From Litoditis marina (taxonomy: Eukaryota; Nematoda; Chromadorea; Rhabditida; Rhabditidae), in the NCBI GenBank assembly GCA_964036275.1, contig OZ038436.1, positions 19,991,904 through 20,055,903 on the forward strand: 64,000 nucleotides of DNA, read 5' to 3'. Both the position numbers and the translations under genes were made by a program. The notes beneath the pieces were generated by a model, which searched no databases, was not told where the DNA came from, and was given only the letters and a program-made list of their open reading frames with translations. Every line of letters begins with the position of its first letter. Position 1 is the stretch's first letter. This document shows, piece by piece, positions 1 to 12,225 of the stretch.

Positions 1-181
1 ACCATCAGGGAATCGGCTATTTCCTGCATATTTTTCGTTCTTCCATCAGAATCAGAGAAAACTCAAACTTTTGTGGAGTTGCGTTTATCATAGGTTTTGT
101 AAACAGTAGTGTCAAATGCAGAAATTTCAGAGCACTTTGATTTATTGACATAAATATACGAGATGTAAAAAAAAAAAGAAT

Positions 182-3100
182 TCAGTTAGTCCACATGGTC
201 TCGAGTTGTCTGAAGTAGGTGTCTGATGCATGTTGTTGGTCTTGGGTAGACGGGGCTATGGTAGAAGGCATGGCGATCGAGTTCTGACAGCTAATTATTG
301 AAAATAAGCCACGTCGCCATTGCGGAACACTCAGTACAGTAGTCAGCATCGTTGCGTTGGCTATCCTGTAATAACAATTTCGATATTTTTATTGGTGCTG
401 GAATATGGACCTCATTCACTGATATACATTTTGTGTAGGGGAAGCCCTGTCTGAGTTTTAGATTTCTCTGCGTTCACTTACACAGCATAAAATCGAAGCA
501 CGAAAGTAAAACAATTCACGATGCTTCGATTTACCCATCTCTTAAAGTCGTATTTACGTGAAATGTACTAAAGATAAATGTTGGTTAATCGCGACCCATC
601 GATCCTAGCTTGCAACTCCAAACACATACGATATTTATATGCTCAAACATCCCGCCATGACAATATTCTTACAAACAGAAAGCGAAGTGATAGACGCAGT
701 GTGGGATGAAGCGGTCTGATGGATTTTGTTCACTTGAGCTACTTCAAAACAACCACTCTCTGCTAGCATCGTAGTGCTTCAACAAATCGGCCATTGAATC
801 TTTGTCAAGGTAACGACGACTAACGAAGCTTTCACTCATTCTGATCTGACCAAATTTCAACTCACGCTGCCATGGCCATTTCGAATGATGCGAAACAAAT
901 AAGCTGTGCCAGAGATTTTGCTGGGAACACGAAAAGGGCAAGCCAGATTGGGACCGCATGTACACAGCAGAATACTCCGAAGACTTTGACCGATTTGGAT
1001 AGCAACTGAAGCACGATCTTCGGTTTTATTATACGGTTAGGTGGTGAATATTTCAACCACTGTTACGTTTCGAGATATTTGCAAGAACACAAGTTGAACA
1101 AATAAATGATCAACACTTTTGGAGATCACTTCGCGTTATGCATAATAAAGTTACGAGTACAACCCAGTTTGACAGAAACGTCGTGTTTATGGACTTTCCC
1201 AGATATCAAGTTTGAACAATATCTGGTTTATATGAGTACCTATAATTGTTTCGATATTCCGCATGTCATTTTTGGACGTTCTACAGTTGTCTATTTAAGG
1301 TTCTTGACCAAAATCCTTTTATAAAACTAACTGTAATCACTCGAACGTTTTCTTTCGCTTGAAACCTCATACTGAGAGTATATGCCTCGTTCCTGTTTTT
1401 GTGAAGGATATTTATAGCTTTCAAAGTCTTTCGATTATATCTATATAGATAGAAATAGGAGAAGAATGAGGAACACAACAGTACAAATCCGACGGCCGAG
1501 AAGATTGGTATACTTGTGTAACCTTCAATATATTCATTGAAAACAGAAACTTTGTTTGAAAATGGAACACGGTCAGCAAAGACAATGCACCTTTTAGCGA
1601 TTGTAATCAATTCGAAATTCAAATTGCGAAATAGACCTATTATTCGGTAATAAGAATAGTTCGCGTCTAACGGTCACGTCGCTTATTTTCGCGTGCAACT
1701 CCTACGCAAAGACAAATGTACGTGCACTTGAGAACTCAAAACAAGCGTCGTTGCAAAACAGTAAATTATTATTTATACAGAGTGGCTGTCATATATATTG
1801 ACTTTCCCTCTTGCCATATGACGTCTCTTCGGGGAACACTATCGCGCGCAGCGCGGAGCGCGGCGCAGATTAGTTTTTGATCACAATATTGCGGACTTTC
1901 AAAAGTGGTTTTATGCCATTTTCTCAAAAACTCCTGAACGGATTTTTGAGATTTTGATAGAGAGAGATAGAGGAGGAGAGGCTCTATCATTGAGCTATTC
2001 GATATTAAATGTGCGACTAGAGATCTACAGTTATTCTAAAAATCGTCTCGTGAAAATGGCTCCCGACTGCGGCCGCGCGGCGATGCGAGGCGCGGCGGCC
2101 GCAAAACCGACGAATTCAGCTGATTTGTCTGAAATTTGGAATATAGTTAGAAACATCAGAGTTTTGTGTAAATTTGAAATCGTGGACCAATCGGTCAACA
2201 TTGAGCCATTTTATGGCCCTGGAAACATTGTGCTCAGCTGCTTTGACAATTACTTCTAGATGTGTGGAGTGTGCGCAGTGAGCAGTTGTTCCGCTTTTTG
2301 GTAGTTTGACTAGATTTGAATATATTGGAAAAGCAATGGTGTTAATCTGTAGAGATCCTGACTCCATAAAAAGTTAAAAAGGTTAATCGAACAAAACCAA
2401 AAATGATGTCCGTGAAGGGATTCGAACCTTTGGCCTTCTGGGCTGTAATGCGCTGCTCTGCCGACCGAGCCAAATCGTCTCGTATTCAGAAATAAATGAA
2501 CGGCGCCACACGTGCGTTGCCCGAAATCAAGGTTTGATTATGGTTCGTGAGAGAAAGCTTACAAACCGAACTTATAACGCAGTCACTGTTCTGCAAATCA
2601 ACTAAGTATAAATTGTCACGTTAAAAGAACCTTCAATAAGAATTGATTATATGCTCATTATTTCATATCTATTGATTCATTATTTCCTTCGGAAATATAG
2701 AAAATTAGGACAATTTGTATAAAAAAACGATGTGAAGTGAGAGACGATTAGCTTTTGAGATTGAACTGCATGGAATATAGAAAAGGAGGACAATAACTCA
2801 AGAGGGAAATAAAAAATCTCGCAATTTTTAATGATCATCCTGACACACTGATCCAAAACATATGTGCTAAATCTTTGAGAACATTTCTTACACTAAAAAC
2901 TTATCTGAAACAAAAATCAGCTATACTGTCAGTCAATCGCACAGTCACGTGAAACATGTTAAACACAGCAGAACTCGGAAACGTGAAACGACAAAGTGCA
3001 CACGTATGCTATTAGAATGCTAACTTTACATGAATATTCAATAAACTTCTAGTTACTGTTCTGTTAACAGTTTTGAATCAATGGTGAGAATCATATTAGG

Positions 3101-4390
3101 ATGTTTCATCCAATGTTGGTTGCTTAATGTTTTTTTTAGAAAAACAAAGTGTTTTTGACCCATAAAATTGCGAGATTAGATTTATTATTTCCCTCTTGAG
3201 TTATTGTCCTCCTTTTCGATATTCCATGCAGTTTAATCTCAAAACCTAATCGTCTCTCACTTTACACCGTTTTTTTATACAAATATCTCTAGATTTGTTG
3301 CAACACAGTTTCGACCAAACGTGAATTAATAATTAACAGCCTATGGTCTGAGAACTGTACAGGCGCGAAATGTAGTAAACTCGATAACGTTTGAAACAAC
3401 CACCGGCGTATGGCAAAATTCATTGTAGAGGTCGAGTTTCGTTCAAACTTTCAAGTAAACATTTTTGTCCCCCCCCCCCCCTCAAAAAGTCGAGAACAAA
3501 ATGTTAACAACTCGATTACTTTTTTCCGAGTGACATCTACAGAAACTTCTTGTAAAAACCAACCAAGAGAGAACGACGCAGTTGAGAGTCCGCCAATGAT
3601 CAGAGAGAAGAGGGCTGCCCCGACCGATATCCAACCTCTCGGTTTCTTTTCGTAGTCGCTGAGATAGTAACTAGCCATGGCTCTCTCCCCAATTACAGCA
3701 GGAAGTATCGTGTATACAGATAAGAGCCACGTCGTTCGGATAAAACCACAAATCAATAAAGGAGAATCGATCCACGTGTCACCTGCAACAAATAAGCTCC
3801 TTGATGAAAAAGTTATCAAGAACTTGTGCAGTAACATCACTGTGAAAACGCTTGCAACTTAAAATACCGGGTAAGACGCGGGCTAATTCGACACCAGTAT
3901 TTAAGCCTGCATCTTCTCCGGTATTTTAAGTTGCAAAATTGGCGAGTCCGGTATTTTAAGTTGCAGCGGTTTTTCAGAGCACAAAGTGAAGTTTGATAAC
4001 GCAAGTGTAGGAATGATACACGGAGTACTTGTGCTGCTAGAGAATATATAGAACTCGATATTCACCTGAGATCTTCCAAACTCCCACTTGATAGAGAAGC
4101 ATAATGAGCCTACTCATCATGGTCGCATAGTATGTGAGGAGAAATCCCTGCATGATCCGGGTCAAATTTCGATGAAACGCGAAGAATCGGGACTGCACGT
4201 AAACTAGAAACCAGACGGAAATAAAGGAACAGAATGTAAAGAGAAGCTCCACCGCATATATTGCATATAGGATCGGAGAATCAACTCCCGGATAACTTGG
4301 ATGAACCATCAGCATGTCATATAACTTTACATTGTATCCATCAACCAGAGTTAAATTGTAGTACTGCGGGATTTTTCCAGTCAGATCCAT
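182..4390 (-). CDS. Sre-family chemoreceptor GPCR, array gene 1 (intact)
   Basis: Exons (minus): 4390-4066, 3782-3564, 1522-1332, 1005-866, 365-182, joining in phases 1,1,0,2 to 352 aa with no stop. Sre proteins are nematode seven-transmembrane chemosensory receptors, mostly in sensory neurons. The family signs are visible: FAFHRNLTRI after the second helix in exon 1, and ERAMASYYLSDYEKKPRGW in exon 2. Exon 1 carries TM1-2, exon 2 TM3-4, exon 3 TM5, exon 4 TM6, and exon 5 the TM7 region plus the cytoplasmic tail ending TMWTN. The ATG at 4388-4390 lies 7 nt after a TTTTTTCAG acceptor, which suggests trans-splicing. Intron 2 is about 2 kb because of transposon insertions, and intron 1 holds a small MITE. 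The exon 3 acceptor (ATTGAAG) is weak. The subfamily is certain from paralogy; assignment to Sre rather than a sister family rests on remembered motifs. Confidence 0.9.
1734..1842. repeat. Left half of a duplicated spacer sequence
   Basis: This segment matches the first part of 22468-22651 almost base for base (starting at CAAGCGTCGTTGC). Its right half continues at 3285-3358, so it was split by an insertion. Confidence 0.75.
2409..2473 (-). repeat. tRNA-like repeat (A box and B box only)
   Basis: On the minus strand TGGCTCGGTCGGCAGAGC resembles a tRNA D arm (A box) and GGTTCGAATCCC a T arm (B box) at tRNA-like spacing. The anticodon stem and the 5' acceptor strand do not pair, so it is not a functional tRNA. 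It is best read as a tRNA pseudogene or a tRNA-derived SINE head. Confidence 0.55.
2713..3284. mobile_element. Inverted-repeat element with arms of about 125 bp
   Basis: The arms at 2713-2838 and 3164-3284 are reverse complements with few mismatches (both include GAGGACAATAACTCAAGAGG). They flank about 320 bp that contain an older dispersed repeat (2921-3070). No ORF is present. It lies in intron 2 of array gene 1. Confidence 0.8.
2921..3070 (+). repeat. Dispersed repeat with CAGTCACGTGAAACATGT core
   Basis: Related copies lie at 19199-19330, at about 54532-54620 (reverse) and at 54863-54976 plus 55287-55310. They share the CACGTGAAACATGT core, a CAGAACTC segment and a TAGAATGCTAAC-type right part. 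Confidence 0.7.
3469..3481. repeat. 13-nt C homopolymer
   Basis: Thirteen consecutive C in intron 2 of array gene 1, one of five such tracts of at least 11 nt in the window. Confidence 0.95.
3838..3979. mobile_element. Short MITE, deletion derivative of the 2.8-kb element
   Basis: The ends read CACTGTGAAAACGC...GCAACTTAAAATACCGG and, inverted, CTCTGAAAAACCGCTGCAAC. Both ends match the outer ends of the large element at 12226-15051. It sits in intron 1 of array gene 1. Confidence 0.8.
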
Positions 4391-4756
4391 TAGCTCACTG
4401 AAAAAAACCTAAATTAATGAATGACTAGTCACACGAATCTCGAAGGAATACTGAAATAATTGCATTCCATCGACAATCAAAAATTCTGATGAGATGTTAA
4501 CGCGAAAAATACTGTTTGATAACAGACGTCTACATACTTCCGAAAGATGTGCGTAAAATTGAATCCTCGAGCCGAGAACAACATGACTTGTTTTAATGTC
4601 TTTGTCTCATCACTATTCACAGTTGTACAGCTTCTTCCTAGTCTGGCTAACAGGGGTGATCGCGAGATAAATGTATGTTGTGTTATTAACGCCCATGCAG
4701 GAAGTGTATTACAGTTTGTGCACTATTTGACGATGATTACAGCCTGAGATCAGACA

Positions 4757-5232
4757 TTAAAGGGACCGTTCCTCTTTAATTTGGAGGTTTGAGCTGATTA
4801 GTCGATACTGTTCACATAAAAAAACCAAAATCATTTATATAGGGGTCAACTTCCTGTCTTGCTCCGTGTTCTCAAAAATGCGGCGCGACCACGCGCACGT
4901 ACATACACCGCCGAGTTCACCTACGTACAAAATTTTCAAAACGTTCATAAAATTATAAAACCATTATCAAAACATGGCCAAAATTACCAATATGAAATCT
5001 GAGAAGGAAGATTTGTAAATATCATTAAAACGACAATACAGTGATAGATTAAGGATTGCTGTATTACAGTAACCCAAATCCTGTTGGCTTCTATTTTGCT
5101 CCGTAATAATGTGGTTATTTTAACTCTCTGTACGTAAGGTATGAACTTTCATCCCAAAACAGAACAAATGACTTTTTTTTCTTTTTTCAAAAATTACCTA
5201 CATTGCACATTATAGAGGTACGGTCCCTTTAA
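4757..5232. mobile_element. TTAA-flanked inverted-repeat element (476 bp)
   Basis: The left end reads TTAAAGGGACCGTTCCTCTT. The right end, inverted, reads TTAAAGGGACCGTACCTCTA. There is no coding capacity. Confidence 0.8.
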
Positions 5233-5278
5233 TTGAACAAATAATTACATGATGCACTGTTGGAGCAAAGAACGATCA

Positions 5279-5460
5279 GGCGGCGTAGCAAACCGTCCAA
5301 CCTCATAAGAAGTTCATATGAGTTTCTCACGAGATACCTCATGAGCTTTTCCTGAACTCTCAATGTTGTAGCATAGCAATCAATAGAATCTCATAAGAAG
5401 CTCGTGCTATTAGCTCATGAGGTGATCTCATATGAATATTCGTGAAAATTGCTACGCCGG
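5279..5460. mobile_element. CTCATGAG-rich MITE, copy 1
   Basis: The ends are GGCGTAGCAA and, inverted, the same (TTGCTACGCC). The interior is full of CTCATGAG and CTCATATGAG palindromes. Related copies lie at 24121-24310 and 29516-29722. Confidence 0.7.
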
Positions 5461-6063
5461 TAGGTGTTATTGGCGGGAAGTGACACAAACTTCCTCACGT
5501 TTATAGTGTCCTCAATCAAGTGTTGAGTTTTGAATGGCAATAAGATCGTTCTGGACCTCGATAATAAAATTGTGGATCACTAAAAACTCAATACTTCATC
5601 ACTTCACGCTCCACTCTACAATTCACCTCATGACAAATTATTACGACGCTTCCACTCGCAGTGCGGTTCAATTCACTGTGGTTGCAGAAACTTACGCGCG
5701 ATCCGTCAGAACCTTTCGCACTCACAAAAGCAAGAGGGCTGTCTCAAGAGGAAGTTTTGTTTTGATTCAAGTGGTTACTTCTGGGGTGGAGACAAAGGTA
5801 TAATTTTTGTTTCATTCTCTCACTTCTTGCCCAAGCATTTAGTTTTATTTCATCTTTTCTCGTTCATCAACTCAACGTACGGAAGTAGTCGAAAAATCAT
5901 GTGTGTACCTCATCTAAGAAGTGCCAACATCTAATTTGCAAACTAGTTTAACTTGATGCAATTCTCATCTCGGTGCAAACCATGATGTACGTCGATTTTT
6001 TCTGAAATTTTCGGAAAGAAGACAATGGTCATGAGTGATAGAATAACTGATTTCCTCCTACAA

Positions 6064-6223
6064 ATAGGAGCTTGATAGGTTTGAAAACTTGAGTTATAGC
6101 AACTAGAGCTCGAACAGTTCTGCTGAATTTAGCTAGACAATTGTCTTCTTTCCGAAAAATAAGAGCTTGATAGGTTTAAAAACTTGAGTTAAAGCAACTA
6201 GAGCTCGAACAGTTCTGCTGGAT
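6064..6223 (+). repeat. Direct repeat, two copies of about 62 bp
   Basis: Segments 6064-6128 and 6159-6223 are nearly identical (GAGCTTGATAGGTTT ... GAGCTCGAACAGTTCTGCTG). A GGAAAGAAGACAA sequence at about 6013 recurs inverted at about 6140. Confidence 0.85.
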
Positions 6224-6900
6224 TTTTGAAAGGTCCTATCCCGATCGGCAAATGTTGCCCGGACTTGGATTCATAATTTAAAAACTCTCAAATTGGTTTT
6301 CATCGATAAAATGTGACAAAATGTCCGACCTCAAGCCGAATTTGCTTGTTCTCCGAGCAGGTTGTAGTTACCCGAGCTACATCACAACTTGGGGTGGAAA
6401 ATATCAGTGTGCAATCAGGTGATCGAGCCGCTATAAACTTACTACTGCTACGAGAAACACTTGAATGCACAAAGTTCACTACCTGCCTCGAAATTTCGAT
6501 TTTCGAGACTCGTAACTGGAAAACTCTAAATGTTCAGAACGCGAGAAACTCAAATTTTCCACAAATTTAAAAACACAAAATTTCGAAAACAATAAGTTTT
6601 TAATTCCATGGACCTAATTTGCCGATAACTTTGGCGCCACGCTCGGTATACCAAGAACCCCCTAAGTTTTTAAAATGTACAAAGCGAATAATAACAAGGA
6701 TGACGACTGCAATTCGAGTGATTGCACACTGAACTGTCATTATCCAACATTGTAAACAATGTTTTCTTCCGCGTCTGGCTAATTGAATAGATCAGAATCG
6801 TACGTTTTGCACAGGAAAGTTTGATCTACGAGGTTTTGTGAGAAGCCTTGATTTTGAAAAGAAAAAGGTTTCACAGTACGCCATTTTTTGTCAATTGAAG

Positions 6901-7091
6901 TTAAAGGAGGACAGAATAGAAAGCTAGTTTAGGTACCCCGGGGTACCCAAACATAACGTTGCGCACCCCAAAACAGACTTGAACATGTGAACCGTATGCA
7001 AATTAGGTTTGTTAGTTTGAGTAAAAAAGGTTTATATCAGTTTCTTTTATGCAGCTCTTTCATACAAACTTTCCGTTCTGTCCCCCTTTAA
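6901..7091. mobile_element. TTAA-flanked element with a GGTACCCCGGGGTACC palindrome
   Basis: The left end is TTAAAGGAGGACAGAA and the right end, inverted, is TTAAAGGGGGACAGAACGG. The interior has the perfect palindrome GGTACCCCGGGGTACC followed by a GTATGCAAATTAG segment. The second copy is 29738-29928. Confidence 0.85.
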
Positions 7092-7460
7092 ACTTCCATT
7101 TGTGACAAAGGTGTAGAATAAAATAGCATAGTTTATTAGCAATTCAACACATGACTTTTCACATTCATATCATGGAAAGATATGGATATAACATGTTTTC
7201 TTCTCGTTTATCTTCGAAGTCTTAGAGGCCTGAGAGGACGCCGTCAAAGACAGCCTTCGAAAAGAAAGTATTGAGTTCCAATTTCGCTATCAGCATGATG
7301 AAACCCAGTTGAACTTCCAAAGTTCAGTTACAAACGAAATACACACTAATATATATATTAGTTTGCTGCAACATCTTGTTGACAAACACAACTGTGGGAA
7401 GGCTCAAATTTTCCAAAGAGTGTTCATGTGATGAACTGAGAATAGGTGTTCTATATTCTT

Positions 7461-10210
7461 TCAGTTAGTCCACATTGTGTCGAGCTGCCTGAAGTAGGCA
7501 TCTGAGACATATTTTTGGTCCTGAGCCAAAGATATAACGGTCGACGATCTCGCGTTTGATTTCTGACCAAAAATGATAGAAACCAATCAGCTTCGCCATT
7601 GTGGCACACTCAACACTGTGGTGAGCATTGTTGCATTGGCTACTCTGGAAAAAATATACTGTGCTTATGACATACAACAAAGAAGTTGAATGATAACAAA
7701 GACCTAATAAATACCACGTCCATAAACGAAACGCGTGATGGACAATTGAACACCATGAAAAAAGTTGAAAGGAGCAGGAAACATTTGGTCAGGTCGGTTA
7801 GTGTTTGCAGTACACCTAGACGGCATTCCTCAGGAGTAAAGTAAACGTTTGCGTACAAGCAATCCATCGAAGATACATCATGAGACCGTTCGGAAGACTA
7901 CAGGTTTAGTTCAATTGTTTCTGTTGAATTGATGAGTACATACTCGATGGATTCCTGTGTTCTATTGTTCTGAAAGGGACTAGCACGTCAGAGTGTTCCA
8001 GTCGCGGCTAGATACATACCGAACGGTTCAGTTCATCGTCAGTTTGCGTTTCTTTTTTGGTTTCGGCATTATTATAGTTATTTTTTTCCTACCTTCTGGG
8101 TAGTTATGCTTTTTATTTAAAGTTCATGTTACTAGAACACGCGGGTTTCGTATCACATTGACACACTTTCTAATTTCTAGTTTCCACCAAGTCTTGAAGT
8201 TCAAGAATGATTGTTTACTGCATTGACTATAGTCTGTTCAATCGAAACATGCCTTCAAATTATACGTTGTTTCACTTTCGCTGTTTTGTTTTTCGACCAT
8301 GCTGTTTTTCTGATAGGAATTATGAATTTGTGACGTATATGAGATCGAACTACAACGGTGATTTGTTTTTTTTTTCTATAAAGTTTCTAACTCACGCTGC
8401 CATGAACATTTCGAACGAGGCGAGACGCACTGGATGTGGCTGGGACTGTGCTGGGAATACGAGAATAGCGAGCCACATCGGGAGAGCATTTAATGATAGG
8501 ACGACGCCAAACACTTTGACCGCCTTCGATAGCAACTGGAAAAGGATGACCGGTGACAATATCAAATTGAGTTCACAATTGTTGAGAGCTCACTACTGTG
8601 AAAACGCTGGCAGCTTAAAATACCGGAGAAGATGCAGGCTTAAATACTGGTGTCGAATTAGCCTGCATCTCCTTATAAATTTCGAACTGTGCAGGCGACA
8701 TCTGGCTGACCCCGGTATTTTAAGTTGCAAAATTGGCGAGTCCGGTATTTTAAGTTGCAGCGGTTTTTCAGAGTGAGAGCAGACAATTACCGGAACTTGT
8801 TCGAATATTTCATGGTCCTGGGTCATAAACTAGGAAAATTTCAACTCTTATGTAGATTTTTTTAGGTTCTGAATTGTCCAAGATTCAATTTCGTGGCTTT
8901 GAGAATAATCACAATTTGAAAATTGTCAAAAAAATTTCCTGAAGATTTGAGCCAGCTTACATTTCTGAAGACTAACCGTTATTACTCTAACGTTCTCTTT
9001 TGCTTGGAATCGAATACTGAGAGTATAGGCTTCGTTTCGGTTTTTCTGGAGAACATTGATCGTTGCCAAGGTTTTTCGATTATATCTATATAGGTAGAAA
9101 TAGAAGAAAAATGAAGAACCGAACAGGCCTAATCCAGCGGCCGCAAAGAATGGTATATTCGCTTGACCTTAAATTAAGCAAATTTTTATCTCTAACTGTA
9201 TTTTTGCCCGTCACCATGTTCCAATACAGCGTTTTTTCCTCGCACTGATTTAGCTGACGCGACAGTTCATGTCACAGAAGGTCGGTGACTTGATACTCCC
9301 TGCCCACGGAGTACTACGAATAATTGCTCGAGCTTGAATTCTTGTGACTATCTACTACATCGACAGCAAACTTGGAGTTTTCCAGAGCAACGTTCCTGTT
9401 TTATTCGTTGGCCGCGGATAAATTTCGACTGGGGCTGAATTACGAAATCGGACTTCACCAAAGCGGCAAAACGTTTTCCGGTCAAGTCTGTTCTTTCCGG
9501 GACGACAACAGCTAAAAATAACCAGTAACTAACCGAGACTGAAAGAAACAGATGCGAATCCACCCACAGTCACTGCAAATACAGCCGCCACAACCGATAT
9601 CCAACCTCTCGGTTTCTTTTCGTAGTCGCTGAGATAGTAACTGGCCATGGCCCTCTCTCCGATCACAACGGGTAGTATTGTGTAGATGGATATTAGATAT
9701 GTGGCTCGGAGAAACCCACAAATCAATAGAGGAGAATCGATCCTCGTATCACCTTAAAACAACAAGAGTATACGTCACGTACAGGAGTGTTACAGCACGC
9801 GTTTTATTCCAACAAACGTCAGTATTTCTGACGTGCAACCTGTTTTTCAGATGTGTGACAGGTACTTCTCTGAGTTGACAATCACCTGTGAGCTTCCAAA
9901 ATCCAACTTGATAGAGGAGTAAAATGAGTCTACACACCGCGGCCACATAATATGTGAGAAGAAATCCCTGCATGATCCGGGTCAGATTTCGATGGAACGC
10001 AAAAAATCGGGACTGCACGTAAACTAAGAACCAGACGGATACAACTGAACAGAAAATACAGAATAACTCCACCGCATATATGACGTATAGAATAGTGGAA
10101 TCGATTCCGGGATAACTCGGGTGTACGATCAGCAAGTCATACAACTGCACGGCATAGCCGCCAGCCAAAGTTAAGTTGTAGAACTGCGGAATTTTCCCAG
10201 TTAGATCCAT
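7461..10210 (-). pseudogene. Sre-family GPCR, array gene 2, premature stop in exon 5
   Basis: Exons (minus): 10210-9886, 9752-9534, 9167-8977, 8535-8396, 7644-7461. Exon sizes and phases equal those of gene 1, and exons 1-4 are open. In exon 5 the CAATGGCGA codons are followed by AGC TGA, a stop at 7589-7587, where paralogues have CGT GGC. The frame afterwards is still open to the conserved TMWTN end, so this is a single substitution-type lesion and not an indel. As it stands the protein is 310 aa: all helices remain and about 42 residues of tail are lost. The first Trp of exon 2 (DTW in gene 1) is Arg here (DTRIDS). It may be a recent pseudogene, a polymorphism or a tail-less receptor. The ATG lies 7 nt after TTTTTTCAG, as in gene 1. 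Intron 3 holds a MITE. Confidence 0.85.
8596..8773. mobile_element. Short MITE, deletion derivative of the 2.8-kb element
   Basis: It joins the two outer ends of the element at 12226-15051: the GCAGCTTAAAATACCGGAG end with its AAGATGCAGGC segment, and the ACATCTGGCTGACCCCGG end. It sits in intron 3 of array gene 2. Confidence 0.85.
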
Positions 10211-12225
10211 TAGCTCACTGAAAAAACGTTGAGAGAGAAGAATAGTCACACAAATAATGAACAACAGTTTGAATATGTGTATTCATTGACAATCAACTGT
10301 TTCTACAGAAAAGTGAACGCACATTTACAAGAAAAATAAAAAAGCGAGAAACACGTCTAGCAGAGTCTTTCGAAAAAGCAGATGGTGTTATCGGGAATGG
10401 ATATCAGAACTGGCAAAAACAAAACTTTTGAAATGAGACACCAAAATGATGCTTACATGTTTCTGATCAATTTCAGAAGCTGAGAAAAGCGTTGTATATG
10501 AAAATGGAGATTTAATTAGTGATTCACAATTCATGACTTACTACAAACAAGAGTGCGAACGTAGAAAAGACCATCGAGTGAATATTTAGTTTTTTTTCTC
10601 TCTATTATTTGAACTAGAGTCTTGAAATAGAGAAAGAATTCTCGCTTTATAGTAGACACAACAGTTGCATATTCTACTAATGGAAAATATAATTGAGGTC
10701 ACACCTTGTGATATGGTTTTTGTATCAAATTGCTGGTTCACACCCATTATCACAAGTTGGTACTGAGAAACCCAACGCAGTTTTTTTTACGTGTCCCTTT
10801 TTAACTTTTTGAGTATAGAGTTCAAGATATAACGTTAGGTGTATGAAGCACTCGCCGCAATCGCTGTTTTTCTGTCAGACCACTTTGTAAACACGTCATG
10901 AGCAAGAACTGCCCACTTCAAAATGATGTGCACAAGTCGATGAAAGTGAGAACTGGTGCGGTTGTCTCATCACGTTTCATGGTTGATCAGTTGTAGTCTT
11001 TTTCATTCCTACTGAGACTCCTACAGTAGGATTTCGAAACTTCTAAGTCGTCCTCATTACGATTGTGATCGGACTCATCCTCATCTACAATGAATGCACG
11101 AGAGTATTTTTGATGAACAAAATGTTCAGCTTGCCCCCGGGAAGTTTGTAAAGTTTCTGTAGGAGTCTCAGTAGGAATGGTATGAACTATATCTTCGAGT
11201 CCAGCTCACAGAGGTGAGGTGTTCGAGATTTGAATTGATAGTATGTTTTCAACGCCCATACAAGAAGTGCATGACCACATGTACTCCACTTAAATACTCG
11301 ATTCAAATGATTACTGCCTGCAGTCAGACTTGGGATATTAGTTTGATAAAGCAATTACGTGGTTAAACGTAAGTACAATGAGCCATGTCTGTGTTGAAGA
11401 GATTTCACAGAAACTGTGAACGTTTTAATTCCAAGAATATGGCCCGTTTGTTGGCATTCAACTAGTATCGAACAATTTTGGAGATCCCCAATCTTCCGTT
11501 GGGCACGAAAATCGTTCATGCCGTTGTCTTCTGTAGGCTGCCGAGCCTGGCCCATGTCGAATGGGAACAAAGAACGTCTCCGTGTCCTACAGCGCAAGAT
11601 TAGAGCGTGCCATGTTGAATGTTACAGGGCAAGCTTGCCCTTTTTGGGCCACCTTACGTGGAACAAAAAATGAATTATCATTTCGTTCAAAAATTTCCCA
11701 GACAAATCGAGGTCGTTAATTGTGACTTAATGGCGCCCATTTGATGAAAAACACAGAAGTGGGTGTTTCGCGGTTCGAGAGGGAGGGATGAACTGGTCTT
11801 GGCCGTACAAAGTTCCCACCGTGCAATGAGATGAGGTCGTGTCCGTCCGTCCAATTTTCAAGGAAAAGAGATATTGAGAATGTGCAAAGACAGTGATACA
11901 CGACGTGAATAAATGAGTCTCGAATTTTGAATCTTCGAGATAAAAATCTATTTGAGACCTTTGTGCGACGTTTCTGGCAAATTGTGGCTAACCCGGGACC
12001 CCTCATCACAGGCTGCGCTCAGCTGTGCAACGTACCTACGTCAAAATAGTTTCTGCGTTTCTTGTGACACTTTCATTGATCATCAATTCAGTATTTCCGC
12101 GAGAATCGGCGCGCGATTTGTCAGTATCTGCGAAAATATATATGTGTGGGCAAACACAGTCATTTATTTTTAGGCCCTCGGCAAGGTTCATGGAAGGTTA
12201 TAAAGGCCTCACTCCTCACCCTCTG
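10211..12225. other. Spacer upstream of array gene 2
   Basis: No gene is recognisable. It holds one MITE (11004-11179). Overlapping ORFs at 11355-12009 on both strands have no splice context and look like a decayed dispersed repeat. Confidence 0.5.
11004..11179. mobile_element. MITE with CATTCCTACTGAGACTCCTA ends
   Basis: The left end CATTCCTACTGAGACTCCTA recurs inverted at the right end. Relatives lie at 22258-22467 and 53265-53474, and a related group at 34192, 39120 and 43044. Confidence 0.8.

Larger units (their letters stand above)
1843..3284. mobile_element. Composite insertion splitting a duplicated spacer
   Basis: Comparison with the uninterrupted copy at 22468-22651 shows about 1.44 kb of extra DNA here. 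It contains a GC-rich stretch (around 1850-1870 and 2070-2105), a tRNA-like repeat (2409-2473) and an inverted-repeat element (2713-3284). The GC-rich start (GCGCAGATTA then TTTTTGATCACA) is also found at about 24000-24085. No transposase frame is visible, so it is probably several nested non-autonomous elements. Confidence 0.6.
4391..7460. other. Spacer between array genes 1 and 2, transposon-rich
   Basis: I see no convincing gene. It contains a TTAA-flanked element (4757-5232), a CTCATGAG-rich MITE (5279-5460), a direct repeat (6064-6223), a second TTAA-flanked element (6901-7091) and a decayed retroposon tail (about 7118-7175). ORFs of up to 89 codons have no splice context or recognisable protein. 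Confidence 0.6.

Noticed and set aside
2409..2473. Functional tRNA gene
   Set aside because: A and B boxes are present but the acceptor and anticodon stems do not pair.
8207..8776. 189-codon plus-strand ORF
   Set aside because: It is antisense to exon 4 of array gene 2 and runs into a MITE. Its frame follows from the coding sequence on the other strand.
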